Positions 1-7,424 of a DNA stretch of 12,446 nucleotides are shown in pieces. Under the pieces are notes generated by a model. The model ran no database searches. It was not told the DNA's origin and worked only from the letters and a program-made list of their open reading frames with translations. Every line of letters begins with the position of its first letter. Position 1 is the stretch's first letter. A program made the position numbers and the translations under genes. Source of the stretch: Chloroflexota bacterium (GTDB taxonomy: Bacteria; Chloroflexota; Anaerolineae; Anaerolineales; Villigracilaceae); assembly GCA_021812905.1 (NCBI GenBank), contig JAKAMM010000024.1, positions 1-12,446 on the forward strand, in the 5' to 3' direction.

Positions 1-1243
1 TGTGGATACCCCAGTTCAGACCGGTATCAAGTCCATTGACGCCATGATCCCGGTTGGACGCGGCCAGCGTGAACTCATCATCGGCGACCGCCAAACCGGC
101 AAGACTGCCATTGCGATCGATACGATCATCAATCAAAAAGGCAAGGATCTGGTTTGTATCTATGTGGCGATTGGCCAGAAGAAAGCCGCGGTTGCCCGCA
201 CGGTCGGCATTCTCGAGCGTGCCGGTGCGATGGACAACACCATCGTCGTTGTTGCCGCCGCTGACGAATCAGCCGCTCTGCAATACATTGCTCCTTATTC
301 CGGTTGTGCCATTGGCGAAGAATTCATGGAAAGCGGCCGCGATGCGCTCGTAATATATGATGACCTTTCCAAGCATGCCTGGGCGTATCGCCAGGTTTCC
401 TTACTCCTGCGCCGTCCGCCTGGACGTGAAGCGTATCCCGGTGATGTGTTCTATCTCCACTCCCGCTTGCTTGAGCGTGCCGCGCGGCTTGCGACCAAAT
501 ATGTCATTGTCAAAAAAGATTTCAGCAAAGCGCTGGCTTCTGAATCCGATGGCATGGACAAGAAAGTTTATGCCGGTCCGATTTCCAAGGATCAGGCCGA
601 AGAAGCCCGCAAAGAAATGAAGGACGCTGACAATTTCAAGATTGTCAAAGTCAAAGGCACGGGTGGTTCACTCACCGCGTTGCCGATCATTGAAACTTTG
701 CTTGGCGATGTTTCAGCTTATGTTCCGACCAACGTTATTTCAATTACCGATGGTCAGATCTATCTTGAATCCAACCTGTTCAATGCCGGTATCCGCCCGG
801 CCGTCAATGTGGGTATCTCGGTCTCCCGTGTGGGTGGCGATGCGCAGACCAAAGCCATGAAACAGGTGGCTGGACGTCTGCGCCTCGACATGGCCGCCTA
901 TCGTGAATTGGCTGCCTTCGCTTTGATGGCATCCGATCTCGACAAAGCCACGCAACAACAGCTTGGCCGCGGTCAACGAATGCAGGAAATTCTCAAGCAA
1001 CCCCAATACTCCCCGATGTCGCTTCCTGATCAAGTCATTGCCATGTTTGCCGGCACCAACGGTTACGCTGATGGCGTTCCGGTGGAGAAGATGGCGCAAT
1101 GGCAAAATGATTTGCTCAAGTTCATGGAATCTTCCTATCCTGAAATTGGCAAAAATATTTCCGAAAAGAAAATGATCACGGACGACAACCGTGCGAATCT
1201 TACGAAGGCGCTCGACGCTTTCCGCTCTGGTTGGCAGGCATAA
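1..1243 (+). CDS. atpA: ATP synthase F1 subunit alpha, 5'-truncated
   Basis: This is the non-catalytic nucleotide-binding subunit of the F1 head, which alternates with beta around gamma. The frame is open from base 2. The first codon, GTG, is an internal valine of the conserved SVDxPVQTG stretch, not a start; by comparison with E. coli alpha about 140 N-terminal residues lie outside the window. Visible landmarks, counted from base 2, are the P-loop GDRQTGKT (28-35), the [29 protein letters not shown] region (133-161, written here as one conserved block), [11 protein letters not shown] (222-232) and the arginine-finger motif SVSRVGG with R276. Between LLERAAR and GSLTALP it carries about 41 more residues than E. 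coli alpha (roughly 163-220), lysine- and acid-rich. It is followed by atpG after 3 nt, so the two are co-transcribed and probably translationally coupled. Identity is certain; only the 5' end is missing. Confidence 0.98.
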   Translation, partial: VDTPVQTGIKSIDAMIPVGRGQRELIIGDRQTGKTAIAIDTIINQKGKDLVCIYVAIGQKKAAVARTVGILERAGAMDNTIVVVAAADESAALQYIAPYSGCAIGEEFMESGRDALVIYDDLSKHAWAYRQVSLLLRRPPGREAYPGDVFYLHSRLLERAARLATKYVIVKKDFSKALASESDGMDKKVYAGPISKDQAEEARKEMKDADNFKIVKVKGTGGSLTALPIIETLLGDVSAYVPTNVISITDGQIYLESNLFNAGIRPAVNVGISVSRVGGDAQTKAMKQVAGRLRLDMAAYRELAAFALMASDLDKATQQQLGRGQRMQEILKQPQYSPMSLPDQVIAMFAGTNGYADGVPVEKMAQWQNDLLKFMESSYPEIGKNISEKKMITDDNRANLTKALDAFRSGWQA

Positions 1244-1246
1244 CCC

Positions 1247-2137
1247 ATGGCATCCGCACGAGAGATGCGGCTTCGCATCAAAAGTGTAAAAAATATTTCG
1301 CAGGTCACGCGTGCCCTGGAAGCTGTCAGCGCGGCGAAAGTACGCAAGGCTGTTCAGGCTGTGACCGCGACGCGCTCGTACGCGACCAAAGCCTGGCAGG
1401 TGCTGACTCACGTTGCGGCTCAACCCGGACGCCAGAGCCTGCATCCATTATTGACGGATCGTACTAATCCCAAAACGGCTCTCGTTATTGTGATCACCGG
1501 CGACCGCGGTTTGGCTGGCGCGTACAATACAAACGTGATCCGTTACGTCGCTCAGCACTTCGACAAATACTCGCTCCCCGTTAAATACATCGCGGTTGGG
1601 CGCAAGGGCCGCGACTTGCTTTTCCGCCGTCGCAAACAGGTCATTGCGGATTTCAGCAACCTGCCTGCTGCACCGTCTTTTGCAGATATATCTGCTGTTG
1701 GCCGTCTGGCCGTGGATGAATTCATGAAAGGCGAGGCGGATGAAGTCTTTTTGGTCTACACGGATTTCATCAACATGGCCCGCCAGGTTGCGACGATGAA
1801 AAAACTTCTGCCGCTTGAATTTAAAAGCGGTGAAGGCCGGGTCGAGGAATTTGAAAACAAAAATGGCCCGTCGGCTGCGTATGAATATGAACCTGATCAG
1901 CGCGAAATCCTCGATGAGATCATCCCGCGCTTTACGGCATTGCAGGTTTATCAGGCTGTGCTTGAATCGCAGGCCAGTGAACATGCCGCACGCATGATTG
2001 CCATGCGCAACGCCACAGATAACGCGAAGGAATTGGTAGGCGGGTTGCAACTGGCTTATAACAAAGTTCGCCAGCAGGCGATTACGAACGATATCCTAGA
2101 CATTGTCGGCGGCGCGGAAGCGCTGGCCGCGAAATAA
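1247..2137 (+). CDS. atpG: ATP synthase F1 subunit gamma
   Basis: Gamma is the central rotor shaft coupling the c-ring to the alpha3beta3 head. The product is 296 aa, normal for the family. The N-terminus MASAREMRLRIKSVKN is the typical start of the first coiled-coil helix. The middle holds the Rossmann-like part (ALVIVITGDRGLAGAYN, about residues 78-94). The C-terminus has the conserved helix with SEHAARMIAMRNATDNA (about 244-260), which returns into the coiled coil. The ATG lies 3 nt after the atpA stop; only a weak AGG is seen upstream (near 1235), so translation probably relies on coupling to atpA. It is followed by atpD after 15 nt. Nothing is odd about length or motifs. Confidence 0.97.
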   Translation: MASAREMRLRIKSVKNISQVTRALEAVSAAKVRKAVQAVTATRSYATKAWQVLTHVAAQPGRQSLHPLLTDRTNPKTALVIVITGDRGLAGAYNTNVIRYVAQHFDKYSLPVKYIAVGRKGRDLLFRRRKQVIADFSNLPAAPSFADISAVGRLAVDEFMKGEADEVFLVYTDFINMARQVATMKKLLPLEFKSGEGRVEEFENKNGPSAAYEYEPDQREILDEIIPRFTALQVYQAVLESQASEHAARMIAMRNATDNAKELVGGLQLAYNKVRQQAITNDILDIVGGAEALAAK

Positions 2138-3556
<1,419 letters not shown>

Positions 3557-3559
3557 TTA

Positions 3560-3637
3560 TCATTGCGAGATGTTTTTTGCGAAGCAATCTCATACAGTAG
3601 GAGATTGCTTCGGCGGAAGAACAACGCCTCGCAATGA
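3560..3637 (+). repeat. Palindromic repeat element in the atpD-atpC gap
   Basis: Two nested inverted repeats are visible. The outer arms TCATTGCGAG (3560-3569) and CTCGCAATGA (3628-3637) pair perfectly over 10 bp. The inner arms CGAAGCAATCTC (3580-3591) and GAGATTGCTTCG (3601-3612) pair perfectly over 12 bp with a 9-nt loop. The parts between are only partly complementary. I recognise this 'CATTGCGAG...GAAGCAATC' sequence as a dispersed intergenic palindrome of many bacterial genomes, including Chloroflexota (knowledge, not checked here). It fills almost the whole gap and ends just before the atpC ribosome binding site (AGGA at 3639-3642). It would form a large hairpin in the operon mRNA. Confidence 0.85.
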
Positions 3638-3650
3638 CAGGATGTAAATT

Positions 3651-4085
3651 ATGCCGATTCGTTGTGAAATAGTTTCTCAAGATCGAACCGTCTTTCAAGA
3701 CGATGTGGATATCGTCGTCTTGCCGGGCGCGGGTGGGGAGATGGGCATTTTGCCTCATCATGCCCCGGTATTGACCACGCTTAAATACGGCGTTGTAAAA
3801 GTCCGCCGCCATGGGAAGGAAGAGGTGTTTGTGGTGGCCGGCGGTGTGGCTGAAGTCCAGCCTGAGATCATAACCATCCTGGCTGATGCCGCCGAAAATG
3901 TTGAAGAAATTGATGTTGCCCGGGCTGAGACCGCCAAACGTCGTGCCGAGGAAATTCTGAAGAAGGGTATTCCTGCCGATGCGACCGATAAATATCTCGC
4001 CATTGAGGCCGCCCTGCGGCGATCCAACCTGCGTCTCGATTCGGCGCGCCGTTATCGCAAGAGCAATTCTCGTTACTCGGAATAG
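3651..4085 (+). CDS. atpC: ATP synthase F1 subunit epsilon
   Basis: Epsilon binds gamma and the c-ring, and in many bacteria inhibits ATP hydrolysis through its C-terminal helices. The 144 aa are normal to slightly long. The N-terminal beta-sandwich (1-85) has the typical MGILPHHAPVLTTL (31-44) and FVVAGGVAEV (60-69). The C-terminal helical hairpin (about 88-135) ends in ALRRSNLRLDSARRYRKS. AGGA at 3639-3642, 8 nt upstream of the ATG, acts as ribosome binding site and abuts the palindromic repeat. The stop TAG is 11 nt before the MreB-like gene, suggesting a shared transcript. Confidence 0.96.
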   Translation: MPIRCEIVSQDRTVFQDDVDIVVLPGAGGEMGILPHHAPVLTTLKYGVVKVRRHGKEEVFVVAGGVAEVQPEIITILADAAENVEEIDVARAETAKRRAEEILKKGIPADATDKYLAIEAALRRSNLRLDSARRYRKSNSRYSE

Positions 4086-4096
4086 TAGAAAAAATC

Positions 4097-5104
4097 GTGG
4101 CTGTGTTTTCAAAAGATCTTGGCATTGACCTTGGCACCATGTTCACGCGCCTTGCAGATAGCACTCAGGTGCTTTTGCAGGAACCGACTATTGTTGCCAT
4201 CGAAGTGGAGCAGCAAAAGATGGTGGCGGTCGGTCAGGAGGCGCTTGACATGGTTGGCCGCGTCCCGGACAGTATTGAAGTTGCGCGCCCGCTTCGCAAT
4301 GGCGTCATTGCGGACTATGAAATCACTGAAACGCTGCTTTCGTATCTGCTCCGCCGCGTCAGCGGTTCGTTGCGGGTGTTTCGTCCACGCGTGATGATTT
4401 CCGTACCGTATGGCGTGACCAGTGTCGAACGCCGCGCAGTTTACGAAGCTGTGATGGAAGCCGGTTCACGTGAGGCGAGTCTCATTCAACAATCTCTGGC
4501 GGCTGCATTGGGTATCGACCTGCCGATTGGTTCGCCTTCGGGTAACATGGTGATTTGTCTGGGCGGTGGATGCACAGAAGCTTCGGTCATGGCGATGTAT
4601 GGCATTGTCTCGGCTGACACGCTTCGTAAAGGCGGCCTGGACTTGGATGACGCGATTGTCAATTATGTGCGTCGCAAGTACGGCGTGATCATTGGCCAGG
4701 TAACGGCAGAACAGCTCAAGGTCAAGATCGGAGCCGCCGTTCCTCAGGATGCCGAAAACAGCCTGGAAGTGCAGGGACAGGATCAGGTGACCGGCCTGCC
4801 GCGTCCGATCACGCTGACAACGGGGGAGATCGTCGAAGCCTTACAGGAGCCCTTGAAGGATATTACTGAAACCTGCCGCAAGGTGCTTGAGAAAACACCG
4901 CCCGAACTGGTGTCGGACATCATTGATCGCGGTGTGGCCTTATGTGGAGGCGGCGCGTTGCTACGCGGCATTGATAAATTGCTGACCAAGTCTCTTGGCA
5001 TTCCGGCATATCTGGTGGATAACCCCATGACGTGTGTTGTGGAGGGTTCGATCCGAGGCTTGGGAATGATGAATGTTTTGCGGCGCAATCTGCCGCAGGT
5101 GTAG
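4097..5104 (+). CDS. MreB-family actin-like protein with altered active site
   Basis: MreB proteins are ATP-binding bacterial actins that form membrane-bound filaments guiding cell-wall synthesis and rod shape. This 335-aa product matches the family end to end: GIDLGT (9-14), RPLRNGVIADYEITE (64-78), the VPYGVTSVERRAV block (103-115), GGGALLRGIDKLL (274-286) and DNPMTCVVEGS. Active-site motifs deviate: LIEEPMAAA is LIQQSLAAA (Q131, Q132, S133), and DIGGGTTE is CLGGGCTE (C154, C159). The acidic and threonine residues used for ATP hydrolysis are therefore missing. Hence it is best called an MreB paralogue, possibly binding but not hydrolysing ATP. The start is GTG at 4097; a second in-frame GTG at 4103 would give MFSKDLGIDLGT, which resembles other MreB starts, and no clear ribosome binding site decides. 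It lies 11 nt after atpC and is followed by a terminator, so it probably ends the ATP synthase operon. Confidence 0.9.
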   Translation: MAVFSKDLGIDLGTMFTRLADSTQVLLQEPTIVAIEVEQQKMVAVGQEALDMVGRVPDSIEVARPLRNGVIADYEITETLLSYLLRRVSGSLRVFRPRVMISVPYGVTSVERRAVYEAVMEAGSREASLIQQSLAAALGIDLPIGSPSGNMVICLGGGCTEASVMAMYGIVSADTLRKGGLDLDDAIVNYVRRKYGVIIGQVTAEQLKVKIGAAVPQDAENSLEVQGQDQVTGLPRPITLTTGEIVEALQEPLKDITETCRKVLEKTPPELVSDIIDRGVALCGGGALLRGIDKLLTKSLGIPAYLVDNPMTCVVEGSIRGLGMMNVLRRNLPQV

Positions 5105-5110
5105 AAAAGC

Positions 5111-5141
5111 AAAACGGCTTCCTGATGAGAAAGCCGTTTTT
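5111..5141. terminator. Bidirectional terminator between mreB-like gene and rex
   Basis: AAAACGGCTT (5111-5120) and AAGCCGTTTT (5131-5140) form a perfect 10-bp stem with a 10-nt loop. It ends in a T-run on both strands: TTTTT on the + strand, and TTTT then GCTTTT on the - strand. It lies 6 nt after the mreB-like stop and 13 nt beyond the rex stop, so it can serve both convergent genes. Confidence 0.88.
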
Positions 5142-5153
5142 GTTGCGGGTGAA

Positions 5154-5774
5154 TTAATCCAGATAGTAGGTCATTCTCTGCAAGTGGGTGGCTGGATCAA
5201 TATATTGAACGCGAACATTGTCCGGCACGTTGAGGCTAATCGGTGCATAGTTGAGGATGGCTCTTATTCCCGCCTGCACCAGTTTATCGGCCACAGCCTG
5301 TGCCATCGAAGCCGGGACTGTGATCATCGCCATTTTGATTCTTGCTGAGTGAATGCGCTCCACCAATTTGGCTGTATCTTCAATGATAAAATCGCCGACT
5401 TTCTGTCCAACCTTGGCCGGATCGTTGTCGAAAATTATGGCGACGCGAAAGCCGCGGTTGGTGAATCCCTGATAGCGGGCCAGGGCATGCCCCATGTCGC
5501 CTGCGCCGACGATGACAACATCCCACATACGGTTGACATTCAGGATCTCTCTCAATTTATCGATCAGGAATGAAATCGAATAGCCGGTTCCCTGTTTGCC
5601 AAATTCGCCGAATTGGGAAATATCCTTGCGAATTTGCGCAGCAGAGATTCCGACATGTTCGCCCAATTCCTTCGATGAGGTGGTTTGCTTCCCGTTTTCA
5701 GCCATGCGTTGCATTGCGCGTAAATAAACAGGAAGACGACCGATGATAATATCGGGGATCTTATCTACCTTCAT
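5154..5774 (-). CDS. rex: Redox-sensing transcriptional repressor Rex
   Basis: Rex is a homodimeric repressor that reads the NADH/NAD+ ratio; NADH binding releases it from DNA, switching on fermentation and respiration genes. The 206 aa hold an N-terminal winged helix (1-75) with SSKELGEHVGISAAQIRKDI and the wing FGEFGKQGTGY, followed by a Rossmann domain with VVIVGAGDMGHAL (86-98) and FDND (115-118). The C-terminal swapped helix includes LNYAPISLNVP and QRMTYYL. The glycine motif has GAGDMG where GxGNLG is usual. The ATG at 5774 is chosen because MKVDKIPDIIIGRLPVYLR is the family's normal start and GAGGG lies about 8 nt upstream; the frame is open further to 5843 but those 23 residues look like leader. 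It is convergent with the ATP synthase/MreB block. A Rex-like palindrome over the likely promoter suggests autoregulation. Confidence 0.95.
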   Translation of the reverse strand: MKVDKIPDIIIGRLPVYLRAMQRMAENGKQTTSSKELGEHVGISAAQIRKDISQFGEFGKQGTGYSISFLIDKLREILNVNRMWDVVIVGAGDMGHALARYQGFTNRGFRVAIIFDNDPAKVGQKVGDFIIEDTAKLVERIHSARIKMAMITVPASMAQAVADKLVQAGIRAILNYAPISLNVPDNVRVQYIDPATHLQRMTYYLD

Positions 5775-5781
5775 AGTACAC

Positions 5782-5856
5782 CCTCGCCTTACTGGATTTG
5801 AGAGTAAATCTACCATAAAATTTGATTTTGTACAATTCTCCACAAGTTCGGTACAA
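5782..5856 (-). promoter_or_regulatory. rex promoter region with Rex-box-like operator
   Basis: On the - strand, TTGTAC (5835-5830), a 17-nt spacer and TAGATT (5812-5807) make a plausible -35/-10 pair about 33 nt before the rex ATG, and GAGG (5785-5782) is its ribosome binding site. Over the -35 lies the 18-mer TTGTGGAGAATTGTACAA (- strand, 5845-5828). It matches the Rex operator consensus TTGTGAAATATTTCACAA at 12 of 18 positions, including TTGTG at one end and ACAA at the other. A second overlapping inverted repeat, TTTGTAC (5827-5833) and GTACAAA (5851-5857), is also present. The operator call is an inference. Confidence 0.5.
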
Positions 5857-5857
5857 A

Positions 5858-6059
5858 TAAAAAGGCGACCAAAAATTTAAGCCTGTCCAAAAACTGGCAA
5901 AGATCATTGGCTTATTATCCTGGAAAACAAACGCATCTTATAGAATTTCAATAGTCGTTCCCACAAGGCTGTGCAGGACAGCCAAGTACAGGAGTCGGCT
6001 ATCCTGTCTGCCGGATACAATATTTTCGCAGAGCCCGGGTTCACCGCTTTATGAAAAAT
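5858..6059 (-). other. Gene-free region between lipoprotein gene and rex, with alternative hairpins
   Basis: No coding frame is supported here. On the - strand CAGGATAGCC (6006-5997) can pair with GGCTGTCCTG (5983-5974) over 10 bp, including one G-U pair that would be a mismatch if read from the + strand. The same GGCTGT can instead pair with the following ACAGCC (5972-5967) around a 5-nt loop, so the two hairpins exclude each other. There is no T-run after either, so neither looks like a simple terminator for the lipoprotein gene. It may be the 3' untranslated part of that gene, a long rex leader, or a small RNA; I do not recognise an RNA family. Confidence 0.4.
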
Positions 6060-7178
6060 TTATGGCGTTGCACTCAGTTCCAAAGTGTAATGCGTGTACT
6101 CCAGCCCACCACTGACAGAGTGAGTCGTCAGCCGCACGAGATAACTTTGTCCGGCGTTCACGTTCAATACTTTACGTTCGCCGCATGATAACTCTCCCCA
6201 GTTTTGCAGCGGCGCGTTGTTTTGCCAGAGTTCCACACTTAACGTGCCATTGCCCGCGCAAATCAAGCTGGCAGAAATGCTCGTATTGTACGGAGTGAAC
6301 CGAATCCAATCTTCTGCGTCGCCACTCGGCGCGGATACATCGCTCGAATAAATCATAGATCGTGTGCCTGTTGGCGAGAAGGTGATGTTCACGGCAGGCG
6401 CTTGTTGCGAATCATTATCCTGTAATGCGGCGACCAGCGTGGGCGTAATCGTCGGTAGGATAACTGTCGGCGTGCCTGTGCTAATCACATCGCCGCCTCC
6501 ACCGATGATCGGCAAATTTTCCGTGCCGCTGGCTTGCACATACGCCGCAGTGACCCAGCCTTTTCCATCCGGCCCATTTGCGAAAACAATCTGCAGCCAA
6601 ATGCCATTGGCATCCTTGCCGATCAGCGTGACAACATCTTTTGGGTTCAACGTGCCGAGCGCATTGAAGTCCGTGCCTGGCCCGCTGCGGATGTTGACCT
6701 GTTGAATGACCACACCGCTTGGTCCGGATGAAGATCCGCTTTCATTAGCGGACGTTGGAGCGGGCGCGGCCCCAATGACCGGAACCGCGTCATTGTTCTT
6801 GACCTCCACATACTGCGCCGTGACCCAGCCCTTTCCATCGGATGCTTGTGCGAAGATGATTTGATACCAATTCCCGCTTGGATCTTTTCCGATGATCTGA
6901 ACTTTTGCAGAGGGATTGATCATTCCTAAAGTCGCGCCCGCCGTGGATGGCTCGCCGCGTACATTGACTCTGGTGGATGTTGTCCCCTCGATTGGCGCGG
7001 GCGTGGGAGCGGCTGTCGGAGGCTGAGCTGTTTGGGTCGGGGGAGGAGGCGTGGTCGGCGGCAAGGTGGAGGTGATGATGAAAATCGTCGGCGTGGCCGC
7101 GTCCGGCAACGTCATGTTAAGTCCGCAACCGGATGTAAGCAGAGCGAACACTGCGATGAAGAAAATAGTTTTATGCAC
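6060..7178 (-). CDS. Lipoprotein with two SH3 domains and a PPC-like domain
   Basis: This is a predicted surface-anchored lipoprotein of 372 aa. It has a short hydrophobic signal with lipobox LTSGC (C18 would be lipidated), a Thr/Pro-rich spacer (25-64), SH3 domain 1 (about 66-127), SH3 domain 2 (about 155-216), a second linker (217-262) and a C-terminal beta-sandwich (about 263-372). That last part, with DAEDWIRF, GTLSVELW and GQSYLVRL, resembles the pre-peptidase C-terminal (PPC) type. Bacterial SH3 domains commonly bind peptidoglycan or partner proteins; no catalytic domain is present, so it is likely a cell-envelope binding protein of unknown ligand. The two SH3 copies share the pattern VNxRxxP, DGKGWVTAxYV. 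The start codon is GTG at 7178. No ribosome binding site is visible, and a TACAAT hexamer ends 6 nt before the start, so the mRNA may be leaderless. Confidence 0.85.
   Translation of the reverse strand: MHKTIFFIAVFALLTSGCGLNMTLPDAATPTIFIITSTLPPTTPPPPTQTAQPPTAAPTPAPIEGTTSTRVNVRGEPSTAGATLGMINPSAKVQIIGKDPSGNWYQIIFAQASDGKGWVTAQYVEVKNNDAVPVIGAAPAPTSANESGSSSGPSGVVIQQVNIRSGPGTDFNALGTLNPKDVVTLIGKDANGIWLQIVFANGPDGKGWVTAAYVQASGTENLPIIGGGGDVISTGTPTVILPTITPTLVAALQDNDSQQAPAVNITFSPTGTRSMIYSSDVSAPSGDAEDWIRFTPYNTSISASLICAGNGTLSVELWQNNAPLQNWGELSCGERKVLNVNAGQSYLVRLTTHSVSGGLEYTHYTLELSATP
6540..6880 (-). repeat. Direct repeat from internal SH3 domain duplication
   Basis: The DNA coding the ends of the two SH3 domains is visibly repeated with a period of about 271 bp. 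The TGACCCAGCC...TTTCCATC segments at about 6550 and 6821 (+ strand) are almost identical and flanking bases remain similar. The copies have diverged at other sites, so this is an old domain duplication, not a recent tandem repeat. Confidence 0.7.
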
Positions 7179-7184
7179 GCGATA

Positions 7185-7190
7185 ATTGTA
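7185..7190 (-). promoter_or_regulatory. Candidate -10 box for a leaderless lipoprotein mRNA
   Basis: TACAAT on the - strand (7190-7185) is one base from TATAAT and ends 6 nt before the GTG start at 7178. Transcription would then begin at or next to the start codon. No good -35 is seen and this is inference from spacing only. Confidence 0.35.
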
Positions 7191-7230
7191 ATCCAGCGCT
7201 TGGAAGTGGGTCGCGCCTTTTAATTCGAGA

Positions 7231-7254
7231 TAACAAAAACCGCCTTTCGGCGGT
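7231..7254 (-). terminator. Terminator of tRNA-Arg
   Basis: On the - strand, ACCGCC (7254-7249), the tetraloop GAAA, GGCGGT (7244-7239) and then TTTTG give a compact rho-independent terminator with a GNRA loop. It lies 12 nt after the tRNA 3' end and upstream of the lipoprotein gene, so the tRNA is probably its own transcription unit. Confidence 0.88.
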
Positions 7255-7265
7255 GTTGGATCAGG

Positions 7266-7337
7266 CGCCCCCGCGCAGGCTCGAACTGCGGCTTTCGGCT
7301 CCGGAGGCCGACGCTCTATCCACTGAGCTACGGGGGC
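7266..7337 (-). tRNA. tRNA-Arg, anticodon CCG
   Basis: The 72-nt sequence folds as a full cloverleaf. The acceptor stem is GCCCCCG (7337-7331) with CGGGGGC (7273-7267). The D arm is GCTC/GAGC with loop AGTGGATA. The anticodon stem is TCGGC/GCCGA with loop CTCCGGA, giving anticodon CCG for the arginine codon CGG. The variable region is AAGC. The T arm is CGCAG/CTGCG with loop TTCGAGC. The discriminator is G. The following bases are CCT, so the CCA tail is not encoded and must be added by a nucleotidyltransferase. Confidence 0.97.
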
Positions 7338-7366
7338 ACGCGCACGAATTTTATCATGATAATAAA

Positions 7367-7420
7367 AAACTTCGGAAGTCTTCGCGATGCAAGCCTTTTG
7401 GTGCGAGACTACCGAAGTTT
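7367..7420 (-). terminator. Terminator of the prsW-like gene / radical SAM operon
   Basis: AAACTTCGG (7367-7375) and CCGAAGTTT (7412-7420) pair over 9 bp. The stem continues inward after an A-A mismatch with AGTC/GACT (7377-7380, 7407-7410) and TCGC/GCGA (7382-7385, 7403-7406). On the - strand the stem is followed by a TTT-rich tract (TTTATTAT). It starts 4 nt after the stop of the PrsW-like gene. The region between it and the tRNA (7338-7366) is AT-rich, includes the 12-bp palindrome TTATCATGATAA, and must hold the tRNA promoter, though no clear -35 is seen. Confidence 0.85.
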
Positions 7421-7424
7421 GTGT

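Noticed and set aside
740..1444. Open frame on the - strand across the atpA/atpG junction
   Set aside because: Both genes on the + strand are certain. The antisense product has no recognisable motif and spans a gene boundary.
3560..3650. Rho-independent terminator between atpD and atpC
   Set aside because: The hairpins are strong but no T-run follows either arm, and epsilon is needed with beta, so a full stop here is unlikely.
5775..5843. Upstream extension of rex by 23 codons
   Set aside because: The extra residues do not resemble Rex, while the ATG at 5774 has a good ribosome binding site and the normal family N-terminus. The extension also covers the likely promoter.
5858..6059. 6S, SRP or RNase P RNA gene in the gap upstream of rex
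   Set aside because: I compared it with the conserved cores of these RNAs from memory and found no convincing match; only local hairpins can be supported.
7338..7380. Promoter of tRNA-Arg
   Set aside because: AT-rich sequence with a TAAAAT-like hexamer is present, but the only -35 candidate (TTCCGA, 18-nt spacing) lies in the upstream terminator and is a poor match; too weak to list as a feature.
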